DNA of 64,000 nt from Cupriavidus alkaliphilus. Its GTDB lineage: Bacteria; Pseudomonadota; Gammaproteobacteria; Burkholderiales; Burkholderiaceae. How positions within the stretch are numbered: the first letter of the stretch is position 1; each line of letters starts with the position of its first letter. The notes below the pieces were generated by a model. The model worked only from the letters and a program-made list of their open reading frames with translations, ran no database searches and was not told the origin of the DNA. Of the stretch, positions 30,751 through 39,458 are shown in pieces. A program made the translations under genes and the position numbers. The stretch spans positions 186,001-250,000 of the forward strand of contig NZ_FMAD01000007.1 of assembly GCF_900094595.1 (NCBI RefSeq). The letters are read 5' to 3'.

Positions 30751-30922
30751 AGGGGCGTGACTAGGGAAATACCTGAGGAAAACGGGCGGATTACGCTAGA
30801 ATCTTGGGGTTGTCAGCCCCCGCTTCAAGCCAAGAAGAGCGCGGCCGGGCCTGGCAGCCTCCAGCGCAGTACGGAGCATTCTACGCCTTCCGTTTTTCAC
30901 ATAGCCGACCACGAGATTCCAA

Positions 30923-32119
30923 ATGAGTTTGTTTTCTGCCGTCGAGATGGCCCCGCGCGACCCGATCCTGGGCCTCAACGAAGCCTTCAATGCCGACACC
31001 CGCGCGACCAAGGTCAACCTGGGCGTTGGCGTGTACTTCACCGACGAAGGGAAAATCCCCCTGCTGCGCGCCGTCCAGGAGGCAGAAAAAGCCCGTCTGA
31101 CCACCGCAACCCCGCGCGGCTACCTGCCGATCGAGGGCATCGCGGCCTATGACCAGGCGGTGCAGACGCTGCTGTTCGGCAAGGAATCGCCGCTGATCAC
31201 GGAAGGCCGCGTGGTGACGGCCCAGGCACTTGGCGGCACCGGCGCGCTGAAGATCGGCGCCGACTTCCTGAAGCGCCTGTACCCGGACGCCAAGGTCGCC
31301 ATCAGCGACCCGAGCTGGGAAAACCACCGCGCGCTGTTCGAATCGGCCGGCTTCCCGGTGGTCAACTACGCCTACTACGACGCCCCCAGCCATGGCCTGA
31401 ACTTCGCCGGCATGGTGGAATCGCTGAAGTCGTTCCCGGCCAACACCATCGTCGTGCTGCACGCCTGCTGCCACAACCCGACCGGCGTCGACCTGTCGCC
31501 CGAGCAGTGGCAACAGGTGGTGGAACTGGTCAAGGAACGCAACCTGATCCCGTTCCTCGACATGGCCTACCAGGGCTTTGCCGACGGCATCGACGCCGAT
31601 GGCGCCGCGGTGCGTTTGTTCGCGGACTCGGGCCTGCCGTTCTTCGTGTCGAGCTCGTTCTCGAAGAGCTTCTCGCTGTACGGCGAGCGCGTCGGCGCGC
31701 TGTCGATCGTCACCACCAGCAAGGAAGAAGCGCAGCGCGTGATGTCGCAGGTCAAGCGCGTGATCCGCACCAACTATTCCAACCCGCCGACCCACGGCGG
31801 CACCGTGGTCGCCACCGTGCTGAACAGCCCGGAACTGCGCGCCATGTGGGAAGAAGAACTGGCCGAAATGCGCGACCGCATCAAGCTGATGCGCCACGCG
31901 CTGGTCGACAAGCTGGCCGCCAAGGGCGTGCCGGGCGACTTCTCCTTCGTCAAGGCCCAGCGCGGCATGTTCTCGTACTCGGGCCTGACCTCGGCCCAGG
32001 TCGACCGCCTGCGCAACGAGCACGGCATCTATGCCGTCGGCACCGGCCGCATCTGCGTGGCGGCGCTGAACAGCCGCAACATCGATGCGGTGGTCGACGC
32101 GATCGCAGCGGTGATGTAA
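30923..32119 (+). CDS. tyrB: Aromatic/aspartate aminotransferase (class I)
   Basis: The 398-residue PLP enzyme transfers amino groups between aromatic amino acids or aspartate and 2-oxoglutarate. Markers of the class I-alpha family: TRATKVNLGVGVYFTDEGK at the N-terminus, HACCHNPTGVDLS (PLP contact Asn), PFLDMAYQGFADG (PLP-ring Asp) and SFSKSFSLYGERVGAL with the Schiff-base lysine. The arginine of GTGRICVAALN binds the substrate carboxylate. TyrB versus AspC specificity cannot be resolved by eye. It begins ATG 30923 and ends before a strong terminator, so it is monocistronic. Confidence 0.9.
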   Translation: MSLFSAVEMAPRDPILGLNEAFNADTRATKVNLGVGVYFTDEGKIPLLRAVQEAEKARLTTATPRGYLPIEGIAAYDQAVQTLLFGKESPLITEGRVVTAQALGGTGALKIGADFLKRLYPDAKVAISDPSWENHRALFESAGFPVVNYAYYDAPSHGLNFAGMVESLKSFPANTIVVLHACCHNPTGVDLSPEQWQQVVELVKERNLIPFLDMAYQGFADGIDADGAAVRLFADSGLPFFVSSSFSKSFSLYGERVGALSIVTTSKEEAQRVMSQVKRVIRTNYSNPPTHGGTVVATVLNSPELRAMWEEELAEMRDRIKLMRHALVDKLAAKGVPGDFSFVKAQRGMFSYSGLTSAQVDRLRNEHGIYAVGTGRICVAALNSRNIDAVVDAIAAVM

Positions 32120-32182
32120 CACCGCATCAGTTGCCGCGCCGCAACGGCCGGCAACTGGCGTGTGCATCACAATGCCATAGAA

Positions 32183-32206
32183 AAAAAGCGGCTTCGGCCG
32201 CTTTTT
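32183..32206 (+). terminator. Terminator of the aminotransferase gene
   Basis: A perfect 10-bp stem AAAAAGCGGC with a TTCG tetraloop, ending in T5, 64 bases after the stop codon. Confidence 0.92.
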
Positions 32207-32316
32207 GCATTTGTTTGCGATGTTGTAGGACGTTGTCACGGAAAAATCAGGCCTATGCCTTATTGTGTTCCGCGCATACGGAAGTACTTTAAGGTATATG
32301 CTGCAAAGCAAGATCG

Positions 32317-32345
32317 TTAGCACGGTCGTTCGATTCAGGCATAAT
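32317..32345 (+). promoter_or_regulatory. Candidate phaZ promoter
   Basis: TTAGCA, 17 bases, CATAAT: 4/6 and 5/6 matches to sigma-70 hexamers in the AT-rich gap. The leader to the phaZ start would be about 75 bases. Confidence 0.42.
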
Positions 32346-32426
32346 CGGCGCACACGATCCAAGGTGTATTGTCAGTACATTGTTACTTGGTGGTACGCAT
32401 TCTTAGTAAGACCAGGCAGAAACGGC

Positions 32427-33695
32427 ATGCTCTATCAACTGCATGAGTTCCAGCGCTCGATCCTGCACCCGCTGACCGCGTGGGCCCAGGCGACCGCCAA
32501 GACCTTCACCAACCCCCTCAGCCCAATGTCGCTGGTACCTGGCGCGCCCCGCCTGGCCGCCGGCTACGAACTGCTGTACCGGCTCGGCAAGGAATACGAA
32601 AAACCGGCGTTCGATATCAAGTCGGTGCGCTCCAACGGGCGCGACATCCCCATCGTCGAGCAGACCGTGCTGGAGAAGCCCTTCTGCAAGCTGCTGCGCT
32701 TCAAGCGCTATGCCGACGACCCCGAGACCATCAAGCTGCTCAAGGACGAACCCGTGGTGCTGGTGGCCGCGCCGCTGTCCGGCCACCATGCCACGCTGCT
32801 GCGCGACACCGTGCGCACGCTGCTGCAGGACCACAAGGTCTACGTCACCGACTGGATCGACGCGCGCATGGTGCCGGTCGAGGAAGGCGCCTTCCACCTG
32901 TCGGACTACATCTACTACATCCAGGAATTCATCCGCCATATCGGCGCCGAGAACCTGCACGTGATCTCGGTGTGCCAGCCCACGGTTCCGGTGCTGGCCG
33001 CGATTTCGCTGATGGCGTCCGCCGGCGAAAAGACGCCGCGCACCATGACCATGATGGGCGGCCCGATCGATGCCCGCAAAAGCCCGACCGCGGTCAACTC
33101 GCTGGCGACCAACAAGTCCTACGAGTGGTTCGAGAACAACGTCATCTACACCGTGCCGGCCAACTACCCTGGCCACGGCCGCCGGGTCTACCCGGGCTTC
33201 CTGCAGCATGCCGGCTTTGTCGCGATGAACCCGGACCGGCACCTGTCGTCGCACTATGACTACTACCTGAGCCTGGTCGAGGGCGATGCCGACGACGCCG
33301 AGGCGCACGTGCGCTTCTACGACGAATACAACGCGGTGCTCGACATGGCCGCCGAGTACTACCTCGACACCATCCGCGAGGTGTTCCAGGAATTCCGCCT
33401 GGCCAACGGCACCTGGGCCATCGACGGCAAGCCGGTGCGCCCGCAGGACATCAAGGCCACGGCGCTGATGACGATCGAGGGCGAGCTCGACGATATCTCC
33501 GGCGCGGGCCAGACCGCCGCCGCGCACGACCTGTGCGCCGGCATCCCGAAAAACCGCAAGCAGCACCTGAACGCGGAGCGTTGCGGCCACTACGGGATCT
33601 TCTCGGGCCGGCGCTGGCGCGAGGACATCTACCCGCAGCTGCGCGACTTTATCCGCAAGTATCACCAGGCCCCCGTGGCCGTGGCCAGCAAGTAA
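32427..33695 (+). CDS. phaZ: Intracellular poly(3-hydroxybutyrate) depolymerase PhaZ1
   Basis: The 422-residue cytoplasmic enzyme degrades native amorphous PHB granules to release carbon stored as polymer. The catalytic triad is C183 (VISVCQPTVPV), D355 (EGELDDISG) and H388 (ERCGHYGIFSGRRW), the same positions as in Cupriavidus necator PhaZ1, a cysteine rather than serine lipase-box type. There is no signal peptide, as expected. The start ATG 32427 gives the family N-terminus MLYQLHEFQRSILHPLT; the open frame upstream crosses the promoter. It is monocistronic, with its own terminator. The near identity to C. necator (from memory) is the best taxonomic marker in the window. Confidence 0.95.
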   Translation: MLYQLHEFQRSILHPLTAWAQATAKTFTNPLSPMSLVPGAPRLAAGYELLYRLGKEYEKPAFDIKSVRSNGRDIPIVEQTVLEKPFCKLLRFKRYADDPETIKLLKDEPVVLVAAPLSGHHATLLRDTVRTLLQDHKVYVTDWIDARMVPVEEGAFHLSDYIYYIQEFIRHIGAENLHVISVCQPTVPVLAAISLMASAGEKTPRTMTMMGGPIDARKSPTAVNSLATNKSYEWFENNVIYTVPANYPGHGRRVYPGFLQHAGFVAMNPDRHLSSHYDYYLSLVEGDADDAEAHVRFYDEYNAVLDMAAEYYLDTIREVFQEFRLANGTWAIDGKPVRPQDIKATALMTIEGELDDISGAGQTAAAHDLCAGIPKNRKQHLNAERCGHYGIFSGRRWREDIYPQLRDFIRKYHQAPVAVASK

Positions 33696-33721
33696 AAAAC
33701 GCCCGCGCAAGCGGGCGTTTT
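33696..33721. terminator. Terminator between phaZ and TetR gene
   Basis: A perfect 11-bp stem AAAACGCCCGC with a GCAA loop and T4 tail, starting at the phaZ stop codon. Its symmetry lets it serve both convergent genes. Confidence 0.9.
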
Positions 33722-33744
33722 CTTATGGCAGCGCTGCCGGCGGC

Positions 33745-34380
33745 TCAGGGCTTCTTCAGGTAGCTCAGCAGCATGTCCGTGTGCAGTTCGGCAAAGCGCT
33801 CGTGCTCCTGCTGCGACGCCACGTCGCGGCCGATCACGGCGCTGATGGTGTAGCGGTTCGACAGCACGTAGTACCCCAGCGCGGAAATCGTCAGGTAGAA
33901 CTGCGGCACGTCGATATGGTCGCGGAACAGTCCCTGCTGCTGGCCGCGCCGGATCACGTCGGCGAGCACGTCGACCACCGGGTTGATCAGCTGCTGCAGC
34001 TGCGACGATTTCTTCAGGTGCCGCGCCTCGTGCAGGTTCTCGCTGTTGACCAGGCGGATAAACTCGGGGTGCTCGTAGTACCAGTCCCAGACGAAACGGG
34101 CCAGCGTGCGCACGCCCTCGACCGGATCTTCGTCGACCAGGTGCAGTTGCTCTTCGGCGGCGCGGAAGTTGGCGTATTGCTTCTCCAGCACCGCCAGGAA
34201 CAGGCCCTCCTTGCTGCCGTAGTAGTAATACAGCATGCGCTCGTTGGTTTCCGCGCGCCGGGCAATCTGGTCGACGCGGGCGCCGGCCAGACCACCCTTG
34301 GCGAATTCCTCGGTGGCCGCAGCGAGGATGCGTCGGCGCGTCCCTTCCGGGTCGCGTTTGGTCTTGGGCTCTGTTGACAT
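33745..34380 (-). CDS. TetR/AcrR-family regulator
   Basis: The 211-residue repressor has an N-terminal TetR helix-turn-helix (GTRRRILAAATEEFAKGGL, then ARVDQIARRAETNERMLYYYYGSK, about residues 13-58). The C-terminal ligand domain is RutR/NemR-like (YVLSNRYTISAVIGRDV). It is convergent with phaZ and divergent, over 321 bp, from the RnfB-like gene. No inverted repeat typical of its operator stands out upstream, so its target is unknown. The ATG at 34378-34380 (MSTEPKTKRDPEGTRRR) is chosen over an upstream in-frame start. Confidence 0.88.
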   Translation of the reverse strand: MSTEPKTKRDPEGTRRRILAAATEEFAKGGLAGARVDQIARRAETNERMLYYYYGSKEGLFLAVLEKQYANFRAAEEQLHLVDEDPVEGVRTLARFVWDWYYEHPEFIRLVNSENLHEARHLKKSSQLQQLINPVVDVLADVIRRGQQQGLFRDHIDVPQFYLTISALGYYVLSNRYTISAVIGRDVASQQEHERFAELHTDMLLSYLKKP

Positions 34381-34701
34381 GAGGTGTGGTCGATCGTTGC
34401 GCGGATTATGGCACAGGCCGGAATGCGGCAATCCGGCCGCGCGACGCGCATCATCGCCGTTTCTGTCCGCCGGCGAAATCGGGGATAATCCTTGCGGCGC
34501 GAAAACCGCAGGGTCCGCAGAGACCCCGGTGCCGCAGGGGCCGCCAGCACATTGTCCGCCCCGGAAGGGCCGCCGTTATGTCGCCAACCGCTCACAGCAT
34601 CGCGCAAATTTCGTGCTTTGCCCGTGGCCGCGCCGCGCTGGTGCCGCTGCTGGTGCGCCTTTTTGACCCCGCTCTTGTCCCCTGAATAGCTGTCCGTTGT
34701 C
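34381..34701. other. Divergent intergenic region, 321 bp
   Basis: It separates the TetR gene from the RnfB-like gene. On the plus strand TTCTGT, 17 bases, GATAAT (34461-34489) is a weak promoter candidate for the latter. No operator-like palindrome, repeat or small gene with an RBS is evident. Confidence 0.5.
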
Positions 34702-35523
34702 GTGAATCCCGCCGTCAAGTCCCTCGCCGACCGTCTCGAGGCGCTGCTGCCGCAGACCCAGTGCACCAAGTGCGGCTTCAATGGCTGCCGCCCTTACGCA
34801 GAAGCCATGGCCAGCGGCGCAGCCGCCTGCAACCGTTGTCCGCCCGGCGGCGCGCAGGGCATCGCGCGCCTGGCCGCGCTGCTCGGCACCGAACCGCTGC
34901 CGCTCGATCCGGAGCACGGCAGCGAGCAGCCGCGCGCGGTCGCCCGCATCGACGAGAGCCTGTGCATCGGCTGCACACTCTGCATCCAGGCCTGCCCGGT
35001 CGACGCCATCGCCGGCGCCGCCAAGCAGATGCATACCGTGATCCCCGAGTTGTGCACCGGCTGCGACCTGTGCGTGCCGCCCTGCCCGGTCGACTGCATC
35101 GACATGGTCCCTGTCACCGGCACCCGCACCGGCTGGGACGCGTGGTCGCAGGCGCAGGCCGATGCCGCGCAGGCGCGCTACCTGGCGCGCAATGCGCGGC
35201 TGGTGCGCGAGCGCGAGGAGAACGATGCGCGCCTGGCCGCTAAGGCCGCCGCCAAGCTTGCCGCGGTGCAGGCCGAAGCGCCCGAGAACGACGCCGAGCG
35301 CGCCGCGCAGGAACGCAAGCGCGCCATCATCCAGGCCGCGATCGAACGCGCGCGGCAGAAGCAGCAGGCGGCGCGGCCGCGCAATACCGACAACGTGTCG
35401 GCCGCGGTGCAGGCACAGATCGACGCCGCCGAAGCGCGGCGCGCGCGCGCCGGGCTGACGCCGCGGCAGGATGACCCCAATCCCGCCCAGGCCCCGGCCA
35501 ACGACCCGAAAAAAGAATCATGA
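34702..35523 (+). CDS. RnfB/RsxB-like ferredoxin with long charged tail
   Basis: The 273-residue iron-sulphur protein starts with GTG. Residues 1-50 form an Fe-S domain with C21, C24, C29 and C46 ([16 protein letters not shown]). Two [4Fe-4S] motifs follow at about 85-130 ([14 protein letters not shown] and [14 protein letters not shown]). The last 120 residues are an Ala/Arg/Glu-rich helix that looks like a coiled coil. RsxB/RnfB normally has an N-terminal membrane anchor; none is present. Its stop overlaps the nth start as ATGA. The rnfB-nth pairing recurs in proteobacteria, and a role in reducing Fe-S proteins such as Nth or SoxR is inference. Confidence 0.85.
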   Translation: MNPAVKSLADRLEALLPQTQCTKCGFNGCRPYAEAMASGAAACNRCPPGGAQGIARLAALLGTEPLPLDPEHGSEQPRAVARIDESLCIGCTLCIQACPVDAIAGAAKQMHTVIPELCTGCDLCVPPCPVDCIDMVPVTGTRTGWDAWSQAQADAAQARYLARNARLVREREENDARLAAKAAAKLAAVQAEAPENDAERAAQERKRAIIQAAIERARQKQQAARPRNTDNVSAAVQAQIDAAEARRARAGLTPRQDDPNPAQAPANDPKKES

Positions 35524-36164
35524 ACGCTGCTAAGTGCCGTGCCATCTTCGAGACACTGCGCGAAGTCAATCCGGCGCCGACCACGGAACTGGAGTACAGC
35601 TCGCCGTTCGAACTGCTGATCGCCGTGCTGCTGTCGGCGCAGGCTACCGACGTGGGCGTGAACAAGGCCACGCGCCGGCTGTTCCCGGTCGCGCATACCC
35701 CGCGGCAGATGCTGGAGCTGGGCGAAGCCGGCCTGAGCGAATACATCAAGACCATCGGCCTGTACAAGACCAAGGCCAGGCATGTGATCGAGACCTGCCG
35801 CATCCTGGTCGAACGCCATGGCGGCAAGGTGCCGGCGGAGCGCGAGGCGCTGGAGGCGCTGCCGGGCGTGGGCCGCAAGACCGCCAACGTGGTGCTCAAC
35901 ACCGCGTTCGGACAGCCGACCATCGCGGTCGACACGCATATCTTCCGGGTCTCGAACCGCACCGGCCTGGCGCCTGGCAAGAACGTCGACATCGTCGAGC
36001 AGAAGCTGCTCAAGTGCGTGCCGCATGAATTCCTGCATGACGCCCATCACTGGCTGATCCTGCACGGCCGCTACGTGTGCAAGGCGCGCAAGCCGGAATG
36101 CTGGCACTGCGCGATCGAAACGCTGTGCGAATTCAGGGAGAAAACCCCCGCGCCGCAGCTGTAG
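35520..36164 (+). CDS. nth: Endonuclease III (DNA glycosylase/AP lyase)
   Basis: The 214-residue base-excision enzyme removes oxidised pyrimidines and cleaves the abasic site. The helix-hairpin-helix [14 protein letters not shown] contains the catalytic lysine, [11 protein letters not shown] the catalytic aspartate, and the C-terminal C-x6-C-x2-C-x5-C ([17 protein letters not shown]) binds [4Fe-4S]. Length matches E. coli Nth (211). It is translationally coupled to the RnfB-like gene. Its last 32 bases overlap the 3' end of the convergent TetR gene. Confidence 0.96.
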   Translation: MNAAKCRAIFETLREVNPAPTTELEYSSPFELLIAVLLSAQATDVGVNKATRRLFPVAHTPRQMLELGEAGLSEYIKTIGLYKTKARHVIETCRILVERHGGKVPAEREALEALPGVGRKTANVVLNTAFGQPTIAVDTHIFRVSNRTGLAPGKNVDIVEQKLLKCVPHEFLHDAHHWLILHGRYVCKARKPECWHCAIETLCEFREKTPAPQL

Positions 36165-36831
36165 CCGCGACCGGCGCTGGTACTGGTGCTGGCGCGTGCG
36201 CCAGCACCAGCGCCAGCTGCAGCGCGGTGCGCGCGACCACCTCGACCTCGGGGCTGTAGCCGTGGCGGATCCAGCGCACGGCAAGATGGACCACGCCGCC
36301 CGCCACGCCGGCCGTCAGCAACGGATCGCGCTCGCGTCCCGGCGGCAACAGTGCCTGCGCCAGCAGCCCGCCAAATTCATCCAGCGAATCGGCCAGCGCG
36401 CCGTCGACCAGCTTGCTGACGCCACGGATTTCCACCAGGAACACCCGCGCCGAGCGCGGTTCGCGCTGCAGCGCGCCGAAATAGGCGCGCAGCATTGCCA
36501 GCGCCTGTTGCGCGCCGTCGTGGCCGGCCGCCTCGCCCGCCTGCACCAGGATGTGCAGCAGGCGCTGGGTTACCGTTTGAAACGATGCCAGCAGCAAGGC
36601 CTCGCTGTTGGCGAATGACTCGTAGAAATAGCGCTCGGTCAGGCCCGCGGCCTCGCACACGGCCTTGACGGTGGCGTTCTGGTAACCGCGCTCGCCGTAG
36701 ACCTGCACGGCCGCGGCGATCAGTTGCGCGCGGCGCTGGGCACGGCGCTCTTCGGCTTCCGCGCCGCGATAGCGGCGCGCGGGAGTCAGCTCGGGGGTCA
36801 TGTGCGCCATTATGGCATTCCCTATGACCAC
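36133..36831 (-). CDS. TetR-family regulator of the BVMO operon
   Basis: The 232-residue (or shorter) repressor has a TetR HTH in residues 28-80 (RRAQLIAAAVQVYGERGY, then ATVKAVCEAAGLTERYFYESF). Its ligand-binding domain ends in an Ala/Pro-rich tail. ATG starts at 36831, 36810 and 36801 are possible; I cannot choose between them, so the longest is given. It is divergent from the monooxygenase, and a perfect 9+9 bp palindrome lies in the 77-bp gap. This makes it the likely local regulator. The stop codon lies inside the 3' end of nth on the other strand. Confidence 0.85.
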   Translation of the reverse strand: MVIGNAIMAHMTPELTPARRYRGAEAEERRAQRRAQLIAAAVQVYGERGYQNATVKAVCEAAGLTERYFYESFANSEALLLASFQTVTQRLLHILVQAGEAAGHDGAQQALAMLRAYFGALQREPRSARVFLVEIRGVSKLVDGALADSLDEFGGLLAQALLPPGRERDPLLTAGVAGGVVHLAVRWIRHGYSPEVEVVARTALQLALVLAHAPAPVPAPVAATAAARGFSP

Positions 36832-36847
36832 AAAACGCGCGGAAAAC

Positions 36848-36876
36848 TTGCCGGATCGCTTCTGACAATCTATGTT
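36848..36876 (+). promoter_or_regulatory. Promoter of the BVMO-hydrolase-Coq4 operon
   Basis: TTGCCG (36848-36853), 17 bases, TATGTT (36871-36876): 4/6 and 4/6 sigma-70 matches at ideal spacing. The operator palindrome at 36860-36883 covers the spacer and -10, as expected for repression by the divergent TetR protein. Confidence 0.5.
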
Positions 36877-36883
36877 GTCAGAA
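36860..36883. promoter_or_regulatory. TetR operator palindrome
   Basis: TTCTGACAA, 6 bases, TTGTCAGAA: a perfect 9-bp inverted repeat of 24 bp total in the gap between a TetR gene and its divergent neighbour. It sits 25 bases before the monooxygenase start codon. No T-run follows and both sides are promoters, so it is an operator rather than a terminator. Confidence 0.82.
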
Positions 36884-36908
36884 ACGTCACTCGTCCGGAT
36901 GCCTTCCC

Positions 36909-38462
36909 ATGCGCGATGCCAGTTCCGATGACGCAGTTCTCGATGTCCTGATCGTGGGCGCCGGCCTGTCCGGCATCGGTGCGGCGCGCCAGCTGCAGAG
37001 GCGCTGTCCCCGCAAGCGCTACGCCATCCTCGAGGCGCGCGACGCCATCGGCGGCACCTGGGACCTGTTCCGCTACCCCGGCATCCGCTCGGACTCTGAC
37101 ATGTACACGCTGGGCTATCGCTTCAAGCCCTGGCGCGGCGCCAAGGCCATCGCCGACGGCCCGTCGATCCGCGCCTATATCCGCGAGACCGCCGCGGAAG
37201 CCGGCATCATGCGCCAGATCCGCTTCGGCCACCGCGTGGTCAGCGCGGCTTGGGATAGCGCCGACGCATGCTGGACCGTCGAAGCCGAACGCCGCACTGA
37301 TCGCAGCCGGGTGCGGCTGCGCGCGCGCCTGCTCTATGTCTGCGCCGGCTATTACAGCTATGCCGAGGCCCACCGTCCCGCGTTCGACGGCGAGCACCGT
37401 TTTCGCGGCCGCATCGTGCATCCGCAGTTCTGGGACGAGTCGCTGGACTACGCCGGCAAGCGCGTGGTGGTGATCGGCAGCGGTGCCACCGCGGTCACGC
37501 TGGTGCCGGCGATGGCCGCCAGCGCGGCGCACGTGACCATGCTGCAGCGCTCGCCCACCTATATCGTGTCGCGCCCGGGCGAGGACGCCATTGCGCGCAC
37601 CCTGCGGCGCGTGCTGCCGGAGCGGCTGGCCTACACCGCCACACGCTGGAAGAACGTGCTGCTTGGCATGGCCTTCTTCCAGCTGGCACGGCGCCGGCCG
37701 GAACGCGTCAAGACGCGCCTGGTCGGCATGGCGGCGGCGCAGCTGCCGCCGGGCTTCGACGTGGCGACGCATTTCACGCCGCGCTACAAGCCCTGGGACC
37801 AGCGCCTGTGCCTGGTGCCCGACGGCGACCTGTTCCGTGCCCTGCGCGAGGGCCGCGCCTCGGTGGTGACCGACACCATCAAGCGCTTCACCGAAAACGG
37901 CATCGAGCTGGCCGGGGGCCAGTCGCTGGACGCGGATATCGTGGTGACGGCAACCGGGCTGAAGCTGAACATGCTGGGCGACATTGCGCTCACCGTCGAC
38001 GGCGAGCCGCGCCGCCCCGCCGAATGCCTGGCCTACAAGGGCATGATGCTCAGCGACGTGCCCAACCTGGTGCTGGCGTTCGGCTACACCAATGCCTCGT
38101 GGACGCTCAAGGCCGACCTGACGGCCGAGTACGTCTGCCGCCTGCTGCGCCACATGGACCGCCATGGCCACCGCATCGCGGTGCCGCGCGCGCCCGCCGC
38201 GGTGCAGCCCACGCCGTTCCTCGACTTCACCTCGGGCTATGTGCAGCGTGCCGCCGGCGTGCTGCCGCGCCAGGGCGACCGCAAGCCGTGGCGCGTGCAC
38301 CAGAACTACTTCAGAGACCTGCTGACGATCCGGCACGGGCGCATCGCCGATGGCGTGCTGCAGTTCGGCGCGCCGCCGGCGCTGCGCGAGCCGCGCAACG
38401 CGCAGGAGGCAACGGGCGCCAACACGGTCGCAGCCGTCGCCGCCGGCGAGGTACAGCCATGA
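36909..38462 (+). CDS. Flavin-containing Baeyer-Villiger-type monooxygenase
   Basis: The 517-residue NAD(P)H/FAD monooxygenase inserts oxygen into ketones or oxidises heteroatoms. FAD motif: VLIVGAGLSGIGAAR (residues 13-27). The GGTWDLFRYPGIRSDSDMYT segment (about 49-68) is typical of type I BVMOs. The BVMO fingerprint FRGRIVHPQFWDE (165-177) has Asp after Trp, an allowed variant. The NADP motif VVVIGSGATA follows, and ATG (TATG) closes the core. It is EtaA/MymA-like in appearance. First gene of a TetR-controlled operon whose next gene starts inside its stop codon. The substrate is unknown; hydroxylated or keto lipids are plausible from the hydrolase partner. Confidence 0.88.
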   Translation: MRDASSDDAVLDVLIVGAGLSGIGAARQLQRRCPRKRYAILEARDAIGGTWDLFRYPGIRSDSDMYTLGYRFKPWRGAKAIADGPSIRAYIRETAAEAGIMRQIRFGHRVVSAAWDSADACWTVEAERRTDRSRVRLRARLLYVCAGYYSYAEAHRPAFDGEHRFRGRIVHPQFWDESLDYAGKRVVVIGSGATAVTLVPAMAASAAHVTMLQRSPTYIVSRPGEDAIARTLRRVLPERLAYTATRWKNVLLGMAFFQLARRRPERVKTRLVGMAAAQLPPGFDVATHFTPRYKPWDQRLCLVPDGDLFRALREGRASVVTDTIKRFTENGIELAGGQSLDADIVVTATGLKLNMLGDIALTVDGEPRRPAECLAYKGMMLSDVPNLVLAFGYTNASWTLKADLTAEYVCRLLRHMDRHGHRIAVPRAPAAVQPTPFLDFTSGYVQRAAGVLPRQGDRKPWRVHQNYFRDLLTIRHGRIADGVLQFGAPPALREPRNAQEATGANTVAAVAAGEVQP

Positions 38463-39442
38463 CCTTCGCGCTTATCGCCGTGGCCGTGGTGCTGGCGCTG
38501 CTCCTGCTGTCCGGCGCGGCGCTATGGCTGTACACGTGGCGCACCGTCCGGCGTATCGAAGCCGCGATGCCGCCGCCCGGCCGCTTTATCGACGTGCCCG
38601 GCGCGCGGCTGCATGTGGTGGAGCGCGGGCAAGGCCCCGCGCTGCTGCTGGTACATGGCCTGTCGGGCCAGCTCGAAAACTTCGGCTACGGCATGATCGC
38701 GCCGCTGGCCGAGAGCTTCCGTGTCATCGCGGTCGACCGCCCCGGCGCGGGCCATTCCACGCGCACGCCCGGCAGCGCCGCCGACCTGCCCGCGCAGGCC
38801 GACGCGCTCGCCGCACTGTGCGACCGGCTGGGCCTGGAACGGCCGCTGGTGGTGGGCCATTCGCTGGGCGGCGCCATTGCGCTGGCGCTGGCAGTGCGCC
38901 ATCCGGAACGCGTCGGCGGCCTGGCGCTGATCGCGCCGCTGACGCATCCGCCCAGGGAGATCTCGCCGGTGTTCAGGGCCATGACCGTGCCGCGCGCGTG
39001 GCAGCGCCGGCTGCTGGCCTGGACCCTGGTGGTGCCGATGTCGATCCGTCATCGCGCCGAGGTCATGGACATCGTGTTCGGCCCCGACCCGGTGCCGGAC
39101 GACTTCCCGACCCGCGGCGGCGGCCTGCTGGCCTTGCGCCCGCGCCACTTCCTGGCGGCGTCGGAGGACCTGATCGGCGCCGCGCAGAGCCTGCCGGCGC
39201 TGCTGCGCGACTACGGCTCGCTGCGCGTGCCGGTCAGCGTGCTGTACGGCCGCGACGACCGCATCCTCGACTTCGCCGAGCATGGCGAAGCGCTGGTGGC
39301 CAGGGTGCCCGGCGCCTCGCTGACCCTGGTCAGCGGCGGGCATATGCTGCCGGTGACCGCCATCGCCACCAGCGTCGATTTCGTGCGCGCCGCCGCCGCG
39401 CGAATGCAGGTGTCCGGGCCGAGGCCGGCACAGGCCGCTTGA
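38459..39442 (+). CDS. Membrane-anchored alpha/beta hydrolase
   Basis: The 327-residue protein starts with one hydrophobic segment (MTFALIAVAVVLALLLLSGA, continuing to about residue 27), so it is anchored or exported across the inner membrane. The hydrolase domain has oxyanion-region LLLVHGLSG, nucleophile elbow GHSLGG (S135), acid-loop YGRDDRILD and histidine loop SGGHMLP. The start overlaps the monooxygenase stop as ATGA, so the two are coupled. A BVMO would make an ester or lactone that such a hydrolase could open; that division of labour is inference. The frame remains open far upstream, but only as a shadow of the monooxygenase. Confidence 0.88.
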   Translation: MTFALIAVAVVLALLLLSGAALWLYTWRTVRRIEAAMPPPGRFIDVPGARLHVVERGQGPALLLVHGLSGQLENFGYGMIAPLAESFRVIAVDRPGAGHSTRTPGSAADLPAQADALAALCDRLGLERPLVVGHSLGGAIALALAVRHPERVGGLALIAPLTHPPREISPVFRAMTVPRAWQRRLLAWTLVVPMSIRHRAEVMDIVFGPDPVPDDFPTRGGGLLALRPRHFLAASEDLIGAAQSLPALLRDYGSLRVPVSVLYGRDDRILDFAEHGEALVARVPGASLTLVSGGHMLPVTAIATSVDFVRAAAARMQVSGPRPAQAA

Positions 39443-39458
39443 TCCAAGGAGACCGCCC

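Larger units (their letters stand above)
32120..32426. other. Intergenic region upstream of phaZ, 307 bp
   Basis: The left third holds the aminotransferase terminator (32183-32206). The rest is notably AT-richer than its surroundings, contains the candidate phaZ promoter at 32317-32345 and an 81-base leader. I see no other gene in it. Confidence 0.7.

Noticed and set aside
36860..36883. Reading the palindrome as a terminator
   Set aside because: It lies between two divergent start codons and has no T-run, so an operator is the better explanation.
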